DNA of 64,000 nucleotides from Flavobacteriales bacterium UBA7878 (GCA_002501205.1 DLRW01000041.1:96421-160420), one strand, 5' to 3'; counted from the first letter of the stretch, positions 7,957 through 17,942 are shown. The notes: generated by a model not told the origin, from the letters alone. Numbers and translations are program-made.

Positions 7957-9728
7957 TGGCACAAAAACCCCATAGCTTACTGGGTAAGTTCCTGTTGTGG
8001 CGAGCCAAGAATATCCCCCAAGATCGCTTTGTGTTGATCTTGAGTGTTATTGTAGGCTTAATAGCGGGATTAGTAGCGGTGCTCTTAAAGAATACCACTC
8101 ACTTTATACAAGAAATAATACACTCGGGTTACCTCAACCAGTATTTCAATGTGTATTACTTCCTCTTCCCTATTGTGGGGGTGGCCCTTACCCTCTTGGT
8201 AAAACGCTGGATTCGGGTTCCTGTTGGAGAAGGTATTCCTTCGGCTCTGTTTGCTATATCTCGCCGCAGCGGCTTTATTAAACCCCATAAAATGTTTGCC
8301 TCGGTTATTACCTCGGTTTTTACGGTGGGCTTTGGGGGTTCGGTAGGTTTGGAAGGACCAACCGTTAGCACGGGCTCGGCCATTGGTAGTAATCTCGGGC
8401 GTTTAATGCACCTGAATTACCGGCAGCGGATTTTAATGATTGGCTGTGCAACTGCCGGTGCTATTGCCTCCATTTTTAATGCTCCCATTGCCGCGATCAT
8501 TTTTACGATTGAGATTTTCAGCTTGGACCTCACTCTGGTATCACTGGTTCCACTTTTATTGGCATCGGTTTCCGGAGCAGTTACCTCCATCTTTATGGAA
8601 GGAAACGATTCGCTATTCCAATATTCTTCCATAGACCCTTTCCGCATTGAAGATTTACCTTGGTATGGCCTACTGGGTGTTTTTACGGCCTTAGTATCAG
8701 TTTACTTTAATAAGGTTTATTTCTACTTCGATGACTTCTTTACAAAAATTGAGAATAAGTTTCGGAAGTTACTCCTGGGGGGCGTTGCCCTTGGATTAAG
8801 TATTTGGCTAATTCCTCCACTCTATGGAGAAGGATATGAAACCATAAACGCCCTGTTGAATGGTGATGTTTTGGAAGTAGTAAAAGAAAGCTTCCTCTTC
8901 CAAAAATATGATGGCCCTTATGTAATTATGATCTTGTTATTAGGTCTGGTCTTCATTAAAATTTTAGCAGCAGTTTTCACCTTTGGTGCTGGTGGCGTAG
9001 GGGGCATTTTTGCGCCTTCCCTTTTTGTGGGCTCCGCACTTGGATTTGTTTTTGCCTTTATCATAGTAGAATTTGGAATAGGCGACATCAATACCACCAA
9101 TTTTGCGTTGGTAGGCATGGCCGGTTTAATGGCGGGAGTACTTCATGCTCCCTTAACGGCCATCTTTATGATTGCAGAAATTACAGCCGGTTATAATTTG
9201 TTTATTCCTTTGATGGCGGTTTCTACCATTTCCTATCTGGTTACCCGAAACCTAATGCCCTTCTCCATATACAATATGCAATTGGCTAAAAGAGGAGAGC
9301 TGATAACCCACAATAAGGATCACGCCATTTTAACCCTACTCAGCTTGAAAAAAGTAATTGAGGACGATTTCAAAAAGGTGTCACCAGAGATGAACTTGGG
9401 TGAATTGGTAAAGGTGGTAAGTCGTTCGCGCCGAAATTTGTTTCCGGTTATTGATGCTGATGATGCCCTAGTAGGAGTTTTAACCTTGGATGATTTCCGA
9501 GGCATTATGTTCGAGAGTGAGCGTTATGAGGAAACCTTTGTTTCCGAACTAATGAGCCCGCCCCCGGCTATTATCGAAAGCGAGGAGAATATGAATGAGG
9601 TTATGAAGAAATTCCAATCGACCGGCGCTTGGAACCTCCCCGTAGTTGAAAATGGAAAGTACATTGGCTTCGTGAGTAAGAGCAAGCTCTTCTCGGTTTA
9701 TCGCCGCAAATTGATGGAGTTCGGGTAG
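7956..9728 (+). CDS. ClC family chloride transporter/channel with CBS pair
   Basis: The protein has 590 residues. About ten to twelve membrane helices (residues 25-440) carry the ClC signatures: GEGIPSA for GSGIP, GLEGPT for GREGP with the gating glutamate Glu133 kept, and GGVGGIFAPSLFVG for GGxFxP. The C-terminus (about 470-590) holds a pair of CBS domains, which in the family bind nucleotides and regulate gating. The position that equals the proton glutamate of E. coli ClC-ec1 (Glu203) is Ile187 here, in the segment FTIEIF. The protein may therefore be a passive channel or an unusual exchanger. It is co-transcribed with aspS through a one-base overlap. Confidence 0.93.
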   Translation: MAQKPHSLLGKFLLWRAKNIPQDRFVLILSVIVGLIAGLVAVLLKNTTHFIQEIIHSGYLNQYFNVYYFLFPIVGVALTLLVKRWIRVPVGEGIPSALFAISRRSGFIKPHKMFASVITSVFTVGFGGSVGLEGPTVSTGSAIGSNLGRLMHLNYRQRILMIGCATAGAIASIFNAPIAAIIFTIEIFSLDLTLVSLVPLLLASVSGAVTSIFMEGNDSLFQYSSIDPFRIEDLPWYGLLGVFTALVSVYFNKVYFYFDDFFTKIENKFRKLLLGGVALGLSIWLIPPLYGEGYETINALLNGDVLEVVKESFLFQKYDGPYVIMILLLGLVFIKILAAVFTFGAGGVGGIFAPSLFVGSALGFVFAFIIVEFGIGDINTTNFALVGMAGLMAGVLHAPLTAIFMIAEITAGYNLFIPLMAVSTISYLVTRNLMPFSIYNMQLAKRGELITHNKDHAILTLLSLKKVIEDDFKKVSPEMNLGELVKVVSRSRRNLFPVIDADDALVGVLTLDDFRGIMFESERYEETFVSELMSPPPAIIESEENMNEVMKKFQSTGAWNLPVVENGKYIGFVSKSKLFSVYRRKLMEFG

Positions 9729-9833
9729 TCAATTTCAGACTACTTTGTAGTTTAAATCCGATAGGCAAATTCAACAATATCTACACGTTTCAAGCAAGGC
9801 AAATTCTTTCTTTGGCTTAAGAATCGTCGAAAT

Positions 9834-10193
9834 ATGAATGCCGAAGAAATTTGTAAAAGGATTCGGAACCTCCGTGAGCTCCGTCGTATTAATCAGGCAG
9901 AAATCGCCAATCATTTAGGCATCACGCAAAGCAGTTATGCAAAAATGGAACGCGGCCAAACTAAAATCTCCCTCGATCGCTTTGTTGAGATTGTTGACTA
10001 TTTGGATGCTGATCCGCTTTTCTTCTTTAAGGAAATCAACAGCCCTTCTCAAAAACCCAATCGTCCCTATCGGCAAAACAATCAAAACCGTTCTCAATGG
10101 GAAGAAAGCCTGGGCTACAACTTATATGTGGTAGCACAGCAAAATGAAGAGTTGATGGATTTATTGGAGGGTTTAAAACCTCGCAGTGCCTAG
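9834..10193 (+). CDS. XRE-family HTH transcriptional regulator
   Basis: The protein has 119 residues. A Cro/C1-type helix-turn-helix spans about residues 8-62 (ICKRIRNLRELR, then QAEIANHLGITQSSYAKMERGQTKIS), a clear DNA-binding signature. The C-terminal half is polar and Asn/Gln-rich, then has a short helix (EELMDLLEG) that may serve dimerisation. Its target is unknown. It stands alone between the ClC gene and the T9SS propeller gene and ends in a strong terminator. The upstream 100 bases show no confident promoter. Confidence 0.9.
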   Translation: MNAEEICKRIRNLRELRRINQAEIANHLGITQSSYAKMERGQTKISLDRFVEIVDYLDADPLFFFKEINSPSQKPNRPYRQNNQNRSQWEESLGYNLYVVAQQNEELMDLLEGLKPRSA

Positions 10194-10217
10194 ATAATCC
10201 CTACTTACTAAGCAGAA

Positions 10218-10243
10218 AAGCCTTGAAGAACAAGGCTTTTTTT
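10218..10243 (+). terminator. terminator after the XRE gene
   Basis: An 8-bp stem AAGCCTTG/CAAGGCTT with a 5-base loop runs straight into seven T residues. Confidence 0.9.
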
Positions 10244-10344
10244 ATGCCTCAAATTATTCTTTTGCCTGAAGGTCAAAGTATCTAGACCAAACGATATTCT
10301 TAATCGATCGTCATTATAATGTTACCTGGAATTTGCACGACTAG

Positions 10345-10352
10345 TATATTCG
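10345..10352 (+). promoter_or_regulatory. candidate -7 box of the propeller gene
   Basis: TATATTCG is one base from TAnnTTTG and lies 43 bases before the ATG at 10396. The same TTCG variant appears before the S46 peptidase gene. No -33 match is seen. Confidence 0.25.
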
Positions 10353-10395
10353 CAATTTTACTAACCCCTGCCTCCAAGGGCTTTACGACTCGTGA

Positions 10396-13086
10396 ATGAG
10401 AAAAATTCTGATAACCAGCAGCTTACTAATTGCTGGTCTTTATAGCAGCTATTTGCTCTGGTTTCAAAACCCAGAAGAGCAAGTCGATATTCATCAAGAA
10501 TATGCCAATTTTTTAGCACAACATCCCTTTAATCAAGACCAAGGTATTAGCCTGGACGATTGGGCAAAGCTTCCCAAAGCCGATCGCCCAGATCTGGCAG
10601 AACAGCAAAACTTCATCATGACTATGGATCCCGACTTGGGTTATCCTACTCCGGAACGACTTATAGCCGCTAAAAGCAGATTGGAGCAAGCGCGACTATC
10701 CTTTTTACAAAAATCCGCTTTGGACAGCAGTAATCTTCCAGACCTGGTTTGGGAAGAAAGAGGCCCTTACGATGTAGGTGGACGTACTCGTGCTTTGATG
10801 TACGATCCCAACGACAGTACGCATAAAAAAGTTTGGGCCGGAGCCGTAAGTGGAGGCCTTTGGTATAATACTGATATCACGAATAGCAATAATCCCTGGG
10901 TACCGGTAGATGATTTCTGGCAAAGCCTTGGTGTAAGCTGTATAGCATATGATCCTACCAACCCTCAAATCTTTTATGTGGGTACCGGTGAGGGTATTGG
11001 CGAATTATCCTCGACCCGTGGACAAGGGGTATGGAAAACTTCCGACGGAGGCCAAAGCTGGAATCAGCTTGCCAATTCTATCGATTTTGATGCGGTGCGA
11101 GATATCGCCGTACGCAATGAAAATGGCAATGGAGTTCTATATGTGGGCGTGCGCGATGCCTCATACAATGGCTTTGAACCTACCGTAGGCAATCACGAGG
11201 GCCTCTATCGCTCTACTGATGGTGGACAGACCTTTAATCAGGTAATGGATACCGTACCTGGCACCCAATACCATTATGCCGTTGCTGACATTGAAATTGG
11301 CCCGGACAACCGTATCTGGATTGGCACCACCAATTCTATAAGCACTAATGGTACCCGCGGAGGTGGCGCCATTTTATATAGTGATGATGGGACAAACTTT
11401 TTCCGCGTTCGTAATACCAATGGAAATCGTGTTGAAGTGGCTGTTGCACCCAGTAATGCCGCCTTTATTTATGCCCTGATTGAGAACAATGGCATCATTG
11501 GTCAAATGATTCGCAGCACTGATTCCGGAAGCAGCTGGCAAGCCATGAATCGGCCTGACGATGATGATCCTGGTATTCCCACACATGATTTCACACGTGG
11601 TCAGGCTTGGTACGATCTTATTGCCCAGGTAGACCCTAATGATGAAGCCACCCTATTAGTGGGCGGTATTAATATTTTCCGCAGTAATGATACCGGAACC
11701 AGCTGGAATCAATTAAGTCAATGGTATAGCGGAACGGCCTATCCCTACCTGCATGCCGATCAACATCAAATCGTTTTTAAACCCGGTTCTTCCGATGAAG
11801 TTCTATTTGGTAATGATGGTGGCGTAGCCCGATCTACTAATGTTCAGGCTGCCAATCCTAGCTTTAGTACTCAAAACGCAGCTTATAATGTTACTCAGTT
11901 CTACGCCGGAGATATTAGTCCTAATGCGGGTTCTAACCAAATGATTGCCGGTGCGCAGGACAATGGAACCCAAAGATTTTCACAATCTGGCTTTGGCGTC
12001 ACCAACCGTGCTACCGGAGGAGATGGTGCTTATTGCTTTATCGACCAGATCAGCCCCAATTTTTGGATGAGCAGTTATGTGTACAATAATTATTACCGCT
12101 CTTTTAATTCAGGGAACAGCTTTGGGCAAACCTTCATTAATAATAATGATGGTCGGTTTATTAATCCTGCGGACTATGATCCCAATTTGAATATTCTTTA
12201 CACCTGTAAAAACAGCTATCAGTTCTATCGCTACTCTAATGTAACTTCACAAGTAACCGAAGAGGTAGTGCGATTAACCGGTTTAAGAGATCGCATCAGC
12301 CATATTCGTGTTAGCCCCTATATAGATGATACTACCACCATTTGGGTAGCCAGTGGAGCCGGAATCATTTTCCGAGTGGATAGTGCCGATGTGGATGATC
12401 ATGAAATTTTTACCGAAATCACTGGTTCCAATTTCCCGGCAGGCTATATCTCCTGCATTGAAGTAGGTGAAAGTGAAAAAGAACTTATTGCCACATTCTC
12501 CAATTACGGCATCCCTTCCGTTTTCTATACTGAAGATGGCGGCCAAAGCTGGATGAACAAAGAAGGGGATTTACCCGATATGCCTGTTCGCTGGTGCTTG
12601 ATCAATCCTCGTGACAAGCAAAATGTAATCCTCGCTACCGAATTAGGAATTTGGGAAACACGTAATTTCCTGGACTCCATGCCCAATTGGAATCCTGCCA
12701 ATAATGGCTTGGCCAATGTGCGGGTAGACATGCTGAAAATGCGGAAATCGGACTACACCATCATGGCCACTACTCATGGTCGAGGGGTTTACACCGCTCA
12801 ATTTAAAGGGGGCCTAAGCATTGCTGAAAACGCACTTAATAATGAAGAAAAAGCTTGGTCTATTTACCCTAATCCCAGCAATACTCAGTTTCAATTAGAC
12901 TTCGAAGCGGAAGGAATTTGGGAATTGGAGCTTTTCAATTTGCAAGGGCAAAGAGTTTTGCAAGATCGTTGGTCGGAAAAAAGTCCGGACCGAGTTTACA
13001 CTATCGCCCACCTGGCTAAAGGAGAATATATCCTAAACCTTCGTAAAGGTGCCCAAAGGCATCAACAGAAATTAATTATCCTATAA
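10396..13086 (+). CDS. secreted BNR/sortilin-like beta-propeller protein with T9SS sorting domain
   Basis: The protein has 896 residues. An N-terminal signal/anchor (about 4-24) is followed by a spacer and then a long propeller region (about 115-790). This has repeated Asp-box-like units such as STDGGQTF, TSDGGQSWNQL, SNDTGTSWNQL, STDSGSSWQ and TEDGGQSW, typical of the BNR/VPS10-sortilin propellers. The last 80 residues form a T9SS type A sorting domain (YPNPSNTQFQLDF, LFNLQGQRV, KGEYILNL). It is thus exported and probably attached to the cell surface. Such propellers occur in glycosidases and in binding proteins, and no catalytic set was identified here. It ends at a bidirectional terminator shared with purQ. 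Confidence 0.88.
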   Translation: MRKILITSSLLIAGLYSSYLLWFQNPEEQVDIHQEYANFLAQHPFNQDQGISLDDWAKLPKADRPDLAEQQNFIMTMDPDLGYPTPERLIAAKSRLEQARLSFLQKSALDSSNLPDLVWEERGPYDVGGRTRALMYDPNDSTHKKVWAGAVSGGLWYNTDITNSNNPWVPVDDFWQSLGVSCIAYDPTNPQIFYVGTGEGIGELSSTRGQGVWKTSDGGQSWNQLANSIDFDAVRDIAVRNENGNGVLYVGVRDASYNGFEPTVGNHEGLYRSTDGGQTFNQVMDTVPGTQYHYAVADIEIGPDNRIWIGTTNSISTNGTRGGGAILYSDDGTNFFRVRNTNGNRVEVAVAPSNAAFIYALIENNGIIGQMIRSTDSGSSWQAMNRPDDDDPGIPTHDFTRGQAWYDLIAQVDPNDEATLLVGGINIFRSNDTGTSWNQLSQWYSGTAYPYLHADQHQIVFKPGSSDEVLFGNDGGVARSTNVQAANPSFSTQNAAYNVTQFYAGDISPNAGSNQMIAGAQDNGTQRFSQSGFGVTNRATGGDGAYCFIDQISPNFWMSSYVYNNYYRSFNSGNSFGQTFINNNDGRFINPADYDPNLNILYTCKNSYQFYRYSNVTSQVTEEVVRLTGLRDRISHIRVSPYIDDTTTIWVASGAGIIFRVDSADVDDHEIFTEITGSNFPAGYISCIEVGESEKELIATFSNYGIPSVFYTEDGGQSWMNKEGDLPDMPVRWCLINPRDKQNVILATELGIWETRNFLDSMPNWNPANNGLANVRVDMLKMRKSDYTIMATTHGRGVYTAQFKGGLSIAENALNNEEKAWSIYPNPSNTQFQLDFEAEGIWELELFNLQGQRVLQDRWSEKSPDRVYTIAHLAKGEYILNLRKGAQRHQQKLIIL

Positions 13087-13089
13087 ACC

Positions 13090-13119
13090 AAAAAGGCTGC
13101 CCATGATGGCAGCCTTTTT
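13090..13119. terminator. bidirectional terminator between propeller gene and purQ
   Basis: A 12-bp stem AAAAAGGCTGCC/GGCAGCCTTTTT with a 6-base loop gives a U-run in both directions between two convergent genes. Confidence 0.93.
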
Positions 13120-13137
13120 AATTCTATCTAGAACAGC

Positions 13138-13833
13138 TTAGGCTTCTACTCCTAAATTGTTGAATAAGCTTTCGAATAACAATTGCCCATCTTGATTACC
13201 CAAATTGGCATCCGCTGCACGCTCCGGGTGAGGCATCATGCCAAATACATTCTTTCCGGCATTGCATACCCCGGCAATATTATCCAAGGAACCATTAATA
13301 TTTGCATCCGCTGAAACCTCAGCCTGTGCATTGGAATAGCGGAATAAAATCTGATCATTTGTCACCAAATTTTGGTAGGTATCCTCATCCGCATAATAAT
13401 TCCCTTCACCATGGGCCACGGGAATCATATAGGCACGACTATCATCTAAAGAAGCAGTGATGGCCGCAGTTTTAGATACCGGCTTTAAATGAACATTCTT
13501 GCAGATAAAGCTATGGCTGGTATTATGCTGCAAGGTTCCGGGTAATAAGCCACTTTCACATAAAACCTGGAATCCATTACAAACACCTAAAACATATCCG
13601 CCTTTATCAGCGAAAGCAATTACTTGCTCCATAATGGGCGAAAAGCGAGCAATGGCGCCACTACGTAAGTAATCTCCGTAGGAGAATCCACCCGGCAAAA
13701 CCACCATTTCCACCCCTTGCAGGTCGGTGTCTTTATGCCATAATTCCACTACTTCGTGATCCATTTTACGCAGGGTATAGATCATATCCTGATCGCAATT
13801 ACTTCCAGGAAATACCACTACTCCAATTTTCAT
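13138..13833 (-). CDS. purQ: phosphoribosylformylglycinamidine synthase subunit PurQ
   Basis: The protein has 231 residues and is the glutamine amidotransferase subunit of FGAM synthase (purine synthesis step 4). It supplies ammonia to PurL. Class I amidotransferase features are clear: PGGFSYGDYLRSG, the nucleophile Cys85 in GVCNGFQVL, and the His-Pro-Glu of MMPHPERA near residue 205. Neither purL nor purS is adjacent. Many Bacteroidota instead carry a single long PurL with a fused amidotransferase, so a separate purQ is worth noting. Its -7 box is at 13853-13860 and it ends at the shared terminator. Confidence 0.95.
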   Translation of the reverse strand: MKIGVVVFPGSNCDQDMIYTLRKMDHEVVELWHKDTDLQGVEMVVLPGGFSYGDYLRSGAIARFSPIMEQVIAFADKGGYVLGVCNGFQVLCESGLLPGTLQHNTSHSFICKNVHLKPVSKTAAITASLDDSRAYMIPVAHGEGNYYADEDTYQNLVTNDQILFRYSNAQAEVSADANINGSLDNIAGVCNAGKNVFGMMPHPERAADANLGNQDGQLLFESLFNNLGVEA

Positions 13834-13852
13834 AGTCCAAATTTTAATGGCG

Positions 13853-13860
13853 CAAAAGTA
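13853..13860 (-). promoter_or_regulatory. -7 box of purQ
   Basis: TACTTTTG on the minus strand is a perfect TAnnTTTG match, 19 bases before the purQ ATG. Confidence 0.35.
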
Positions 13861-13939
13861 CGAAGGTTTGTGAAGTTGATAGCCACCATTTCCCTCCCAT
13901 TTAACAGGATTGATCTACTCGAAACAAAAGCCCGAGACC

Positions 13940-15409
13940 TTACAAACTGGCCAGGCTCTTTTTACTTTTAGCATCAGCCCAGTTCCAGGACCAAAAGCTT
14001 TGCTTGGTTTCTCCTCTCAAGAACACCTCTTTGCGGGCTTCCAAAGCACCACTAAAGTCTTCAATATCCCGATACTTTATCCAACGCACATCATTAGCCT
14101 GGTGAGCATTAATCTGTTCCTCAATTCGATCCAAATTGGCATAGATTATTGGCAGTACCCGAGAATTGAGGCGCAAATAATTGTCCACGTCAATTTCATT
14201 AATTCGGCCATGACTCAAATTATGGCGAACGATACTGCTATCCATATCCCATAAGCTCAGGCCTGCAATCAGTAATAGGCTGTACAAGGAAACATGTCGA
14301 AATACATAGCTGTAATTGCGGGCCTCACGAAGCTTGCGATTCAGAAGAAACAAGCCCACCAATACAATGGAAAGAATGCTCACGACCAAAATTCTGCCAT
14401 AGGCTAAGCCATGAAAATCGATATAGTATTTGGTGCGCAGCAAAACAGAAATACTCAGCACTGCATTTTGAATCAGCCATATTTGGGCCAGGACCTTAAG
14501 GCCTTTATTGCCTGGGTAGAAGTTCAAATTGCAGCGAAAGAAATAGAATACCACTGCTGCCGCCAGGATCAAAGAAGCAATGAGATAGGCAACGCCTTCA
14601 TGTAAAAACTCCTTCAAACTAAAGTGCGCAGGCATATCAAAGCCGAACCAATACCAGCGGATATCAATCACATTTACAATAAGTAATAGGATATTGAGTG
14701 AAAAGAATACCAACAAGGCCATGCGGTATTCGCGCTTCAAGGCCAGAGAAGAAAAGGACTTCTGCTTTTTAGACCCGGGCTTTCGCCGGATGAAGTCACC
14801 AGCCTGAAAGCTTAGTGGCCAGGATTTATTTCTCAAGAAGACGGAGCGCAGGATAAAGAAACCGAAAAACATAAACCAAAATAGACCCCAGGAGAAATCT
14901 TCAAAGAGCTGAGTAAAAAGCCCGGTAAAATCATTGGTCCATTCTTTAAACATGGGGTTCCCCGCTCTAAAGAGCACAAAGAAAAGTCCGAAAATCACCA
15001 GAGGTAAAATGCTCAATCTAAGCACCGCGAAGGCCCTTCGGCTGGAAGGCGGTCCATAAGCCGGCTCTGGCAAAAGGGCTTTCTGAAAGTTAAATAAGCG
15101 GATGAAGCCATGACTGAAATGTTCGACTACGCTCAATTTAGGTCCCCAAAGAAAACTTTGATAGCTGAAATTGCTAATGCAAAAAGCAAAGATTCCCAGC
15201 GCGGAATTATAAGCCATAACTGCATATGCCGTGGCTAAAAAACTGAGGATATAGGGCCACTCCCCTTCGCGGAGTTTCCATTGCTTTTGCAGGGCCTTAG
15301 AGCTCAGACTCACCAGCAATCCAAATAAAACCAAATTGAGGCCCGTACCTTCTTCCCAAAACAAGAGATAATACAAGAGCCACAAGAATAAAAAAGTCGC
15401 GTTCCTCAT
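13940..15409 (-). CDS. DUF4173 (DUF4153-like) polytopic membrane protein
   Basis: The protein has 489 residues from the ATG at 15409; the frame extends to a TTG at 15427. About ten hydrophobic segments fill residues 1-390. A central RAGNPMF..W motif, an NVIDIRWYWFGFD segment and the LLRTKYYIDFHGLAYGRI segment fit the DUF4173 family as I recall it. The C-terminal 90 residues are soluble (VDNYLRLNSRVLPIIYANLDRIEEQI). It sits in the inner membrane and its function is not established. It follows the redoxin gene on the same strand with about 50 bases between, so co-transcription is likely. Confidence 0.75.
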   Translation of the reverse strand: MRNATFLFLWLLYYLLFWEEGTGLNLVLFGLLVSLSSKALQKQWKLREGEWPYILSFLATAYAVMAYNSALGIFAFCISNFSYQSFLWGPKLSVVEHFSHGFIRLFNFQKALLPEPAYGPPSSRRAFAVLRLSILPLVIFGLFFVLFRAGNPMFKEWTNDFTGLFTQLFEDFSWGLFWFMFFGFFILRSVFLRNKSWPLSFQAGDFIRRKPGSKKQKSFSSLALKREYRMALLVFFSLNILLLIVNVIDIRWYWFGFDMPAHFSLKEFLHEGVAYLIASLILAAAVVFYFFRCNLNFYPGNKGLKVLAQIWLIQNAVLSISVLLRTKYYIDFHGLAYGRILVVSILSIVLVGLFLLNRKLREARNYSYVFRHVSLYSLLLIAGLSLWDMDSSIVRHNLSHGRINEIDVDNYLRLNSRVLPIIYANLDRIEEQINAHQANDVRWIKYRDIEDFSGALEARKEVFLRGETKQSFWSWNWADAKSKKSLASL

Positions 15410-15462
15410 TAGTTTGATTTTGAACAAGAAACGCGACCTTCTCTAAGTTATTTTGATCGGAA

Positions 15463-16074
15463 CTAGAGCCTTTTAATCGAACAACCCAATTCGCGGGTAT
15501 CGGCCGGATCAATTTCTTTTCCGGCACCTAATGCTTTTAGGGCTCCTTCTAAATACATCTTCTCGGCTTCCTTACTGCGGTTTTCAAACTTGTCGTTGAT
15601 GCTTCCGCGGTACACCAATTTCATCGCTCCATCGAAGAGATAAACATGGGGTGTAGTTTTCGCCCCAAAGGCATTGGCCAACTCATTTTTAGCATCCAAA
15701 ACATAGGGCATACTATAACCCGCCTCCTTAGCGTGCTTCTGCATTTCCGCCATGCTATCATCACCATCTCTCTTGCGCTCATTGCTGTTTACCAGTACCA
15801 TTCCAATTTGATTTTCATCGGCTAAGGATTTCAATTTTGGGTATTGATCTTCCCAGCCCAAAACAAAAGGACAGGTATTACAGCTAAAGATGACTAATAA
15901 GCCCTTTTCTTTTTTGAGGTCATTGATGCTATAGCTTTCGCCATCCACGGCCTTCATTTTTCGGTCTGCCATGGGAGCTTCGGCTCCAAATTCCAATAAA
16001 GGGTGATCTGCTTTAAAAGCGAATAAAGTCAGTACTAAAAGGGGCCAGGACAACAAGGATTTCAAATTCTTCAT
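15463..16074 (-). CDS. periplasmic thioredoxin-like / PRX-like redoxin
   Basis: The protein has 203 residues with a signal peptide (about 1-21). A redoxin (AhpC/TSA-like) domain spans about 30-190. After the LLVIFSCNTCPFV segment it has a CNTC pair placed as in the PRX-like thioredoxin proteins. The cis-proline of the fold is in GAKTTPHVYLF. A thiol-disulfide role in the periplasm is the natural reading; the partner is unknown. The second half has an insertion (RKRDGDDSMAEMQKHAKEAG) usual for this subgroup. The gene precedes the DUF4173 gene on the same strand. Confidence 0.85.
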   Translation of the reverse strand: MKNLKSLLSWPLLVLTLFAFKADHPLLEFGAEAPMADRKMKAVDGESYSINDLKKEKGLLVIFSCNTCPFVLGWEDQYPKLKSLADENQIGMVLVNSNERKRDGDDSMAEMQKHAKEAGYSMPYVLDAKNELANAFGAKTTPHVYLFDGAMKLVYRGSINDKFENRSKEAEKMYLEGALKALGAGKEIDPADTRELGCSIKRL

Positions 16075-16181
16075 TTTAGGTGTGTTTTTGGAATTTGGAA
16101 ATTAAGGAAATCCTCAGTTCTGATTTGTTAATTCCGGCTAACAACCAGAATGATAGGCTCAACAACAAGGGGCATAAAAAA

Positions 16182-16203
16182 AGCCGGATCCTAAAATCCG
16201 GCT
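16182..16203 (-). terminator. terminator after the acyl-CoA carboxylase gene
   Basis: An 8-bp stem AGCCGGAT/ATCCGGCT with a 6-base loop has seven A residues on its plus-strand left side, which read as a U-run for minus-strand transcripts. Confidence 0.88.
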
Positions 16204-16225
16204 CTGTTTATTGAAAGTGCTCAGT

Positions 16226-17776
16226 CTATAAAGGAATGTTTCCGTGCTTTTTCTGAGGAAGCTTATCCACTTTATTCTCTAACATTTTAAAGGCTTTAAT
16301 CAGCTTCTGGCGAGTTTCATCCGGACGGATCACCTGATCTACATAACCACGGGCCGCGGCACGATAGGGATTTGCAAAAATGGAGGCGTACTCATCTTCC
16401 TTCTCTTTCAATTTGGCTTCAGGATCTTCTGCTGCCTTAATCTCCTTGCGGAAGATAATTTCAGCTGCACCCTTAGCTCCCATAACGGCAATCTCCGCCG
16501 AAGGCCAGGCATAGTTTAAGTCGGCTCCAATATGTTTGGAGTTCATTACATCATAAGCACCACCGTAAGCCTTGCGGGTAATTACGGTAATACGGGGAAC
16601 GGTAGCCTCACTAAAGGCATAAAGCAATTTAGCGCCATTGCTAATAATCGCATTCCACTCTTGATCGGTCCCAGGTAAGAAACCAGGCACATCTTCAAAT
16701 ACCAATAATGGAATATTGAAGCTATCGCAGAAGCGTACAAAACGCGCTCCTTTGGTGGAAGAGTTATTATCTAAAACCCCGGCTAAATAAGCAGGTTGAT
16801 TCGCTACAATACCGATGGAACGACCTGCCAAACGAGCAAAACCAACTACGATATTAGGCGCAAAATCTTTATGTACCTCCAAGAAGCTGCCTTCATCGGT
16901 AGTACCATTAATCACCTCACGAATATCATAAGGTTGATTAGGGTTTTCTGGAATGATATCATTCAGGGTAGGACGAACCTCATCTCCGGGCTCATAAGCT
17001 AATGCGGGAGCTTCCTCCTCGCAGTTCTGAGGCATATAGGAAAGTAATTTCCTAAAACCCTTAATCAGGGTCATCTCATTTCCATAGGTAAAATGGGTTA
17101 CCCCGGATTTGGTACTGTGGGCAGATGCGCCCCCCAATTCCTCTGAAGTTACCTCCTCATGGGTAACGGTTTTTACTACGTTCGGTCCGGTTACAAACAT
17201 ATAACTAGTGTTCTCTACCATTCCGATAAAATCGGTTAAGGCCGGAGAGTATACCGCACCACCGGCGCAAGGCCCCATAATGGCCGAAAGCTGCGGAATA
17301 ACACCACTAGCCCGGGTATTACGGTAAAAAATATCGGCATAGCCCCCTAAGGAAACTACCCCTTCTTGAATACGGGCACCACCCGAATCATTCAAACCTA
17401 TTACCGGTGCGCCATTCTTCATGGCCAGGTCCATCACCTTGCAGATTTTCTCGGCATGGGCTTCGGCCAATGAGCCTCCTAAAACGGTGAAGTCTTGTGC
17501 AAAAACATAAACTAAACGACCATCAATAGTACCATAACCAGTTACTACCCCATCGCCTAAAAATTGCTGTTTATCTAATCCAAAGAAATTAGAGCGGTGT
17601 TTTACCAGCATGCCAGTTTCTTCGAAACTACCCTCATCGAGCAGAAAATGAATCCGCTCCCGGGCGGTAAGTTTACCTTTCGCGTGTTGGGCATCAATTC
17701 GCTTTTGACCGCCCCCTAATTGCGCTTCCTCGATTTTGGCTTCGAGATCCTTAATCTTATCCTGCATGCTTGCCAT
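16226..17776 (-). CDS. acyl-CoA carboxylase carboxyltransferase (propionyl-CoA carboxylase beta type)
   Basis: The protein has 516 residues. Both halves of the biotin-dependent carboxyltransferase (crotonase-like) fold are present: the N half with [13 protein letters not shown] and [13 protein letters not shown], the C half with [11 protein letters not shown] and [13 protein letters not shown]. These resemble propionyl-CoA/methylmalonyl-CoA carboxyltransferases that pass CO2 from carboxybiotin to an acyl-CoA. The biotin carboxylase/BCCP subunit is not in the window. I chose the ATG at 17776 ([15 protein letters not shown]): the frame goes on to a GTG at 17809, but a TACTTTG promoter-like box with TTG 15 bases upstream (minus strand, about 17806-17840) would put transcription start at or after that codon. 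Confidence 0.92.
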   Translation of the reverse strand: MASMQDKIKDLEAKIEEAQLGGGQKRIDAQHAKGKLTARERIHFLLDEGSFEETGMLVKHRSNFFGLDKQQFLGDGVVTGYGTIDGRLVYVFAQDFTVLGGSLAEAHAEKICKVMDLAMKNGAPVIGLNDSGGARIQEGVVSLGGYADIFYRNTRASGVIPQLSAIMGPCAGGAVYSPALTDFIGMVENTSYMFVTGPNVVKTVTHEEVTSEELGGASAHSTKSGVTHFTYGNEMTLIKGFRKLLSYMPQNCEEEAPALAYEPGDEVRPTLNDIIPENPNQPYDIREVINGTTDEGSFLEVHKDFAPNIVVGFARLAGRSIGIVANQPAYLAGVLDNNSSTKGARFVRFCDSFNIPLLVFEDVPGFLPGTDQEWNAIISNGAKLLYAFSEATVPRITVITRKAYGGAYDVMNSKHIGADLNYAWPSAEIAVMGAKGAAEIIFRKEIKAAEDPEAKLKEKEDEYASIFANPYRAAARGYVDQVIRPDETRQKLIKAFKMLENKVDKLPQKKHGNIPL

Positions 17777-17880
17777 GGGAAATTGCTTTTGATAGGTTTT
17801 AAAAAACACCGCAAAGTACTAAACAATGACTTCCAAGTTCATGATATCCGACAGCTTTTTCCCGAGATTAAAAACAGAAA

Positions 17881-17908
17881 AGCCCTGTAAAATTGAGCTT
17901 ACAGGGCT
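17881..17908 (-). terminator. terminator after the Spy-like gene
   Basis: A perfect 10-bp stem AGCCCTGTAA/TTACAGGGCT with an 8-base loop lies next to an A-rich plus-strand flank, giving an interrupted U-tract for minus-strand transcripts. Confidence 0.7.
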
Positions 17909-17942
17909 ATTAGTAGAATTTAGAGTCAATATAGCTTAGGGC

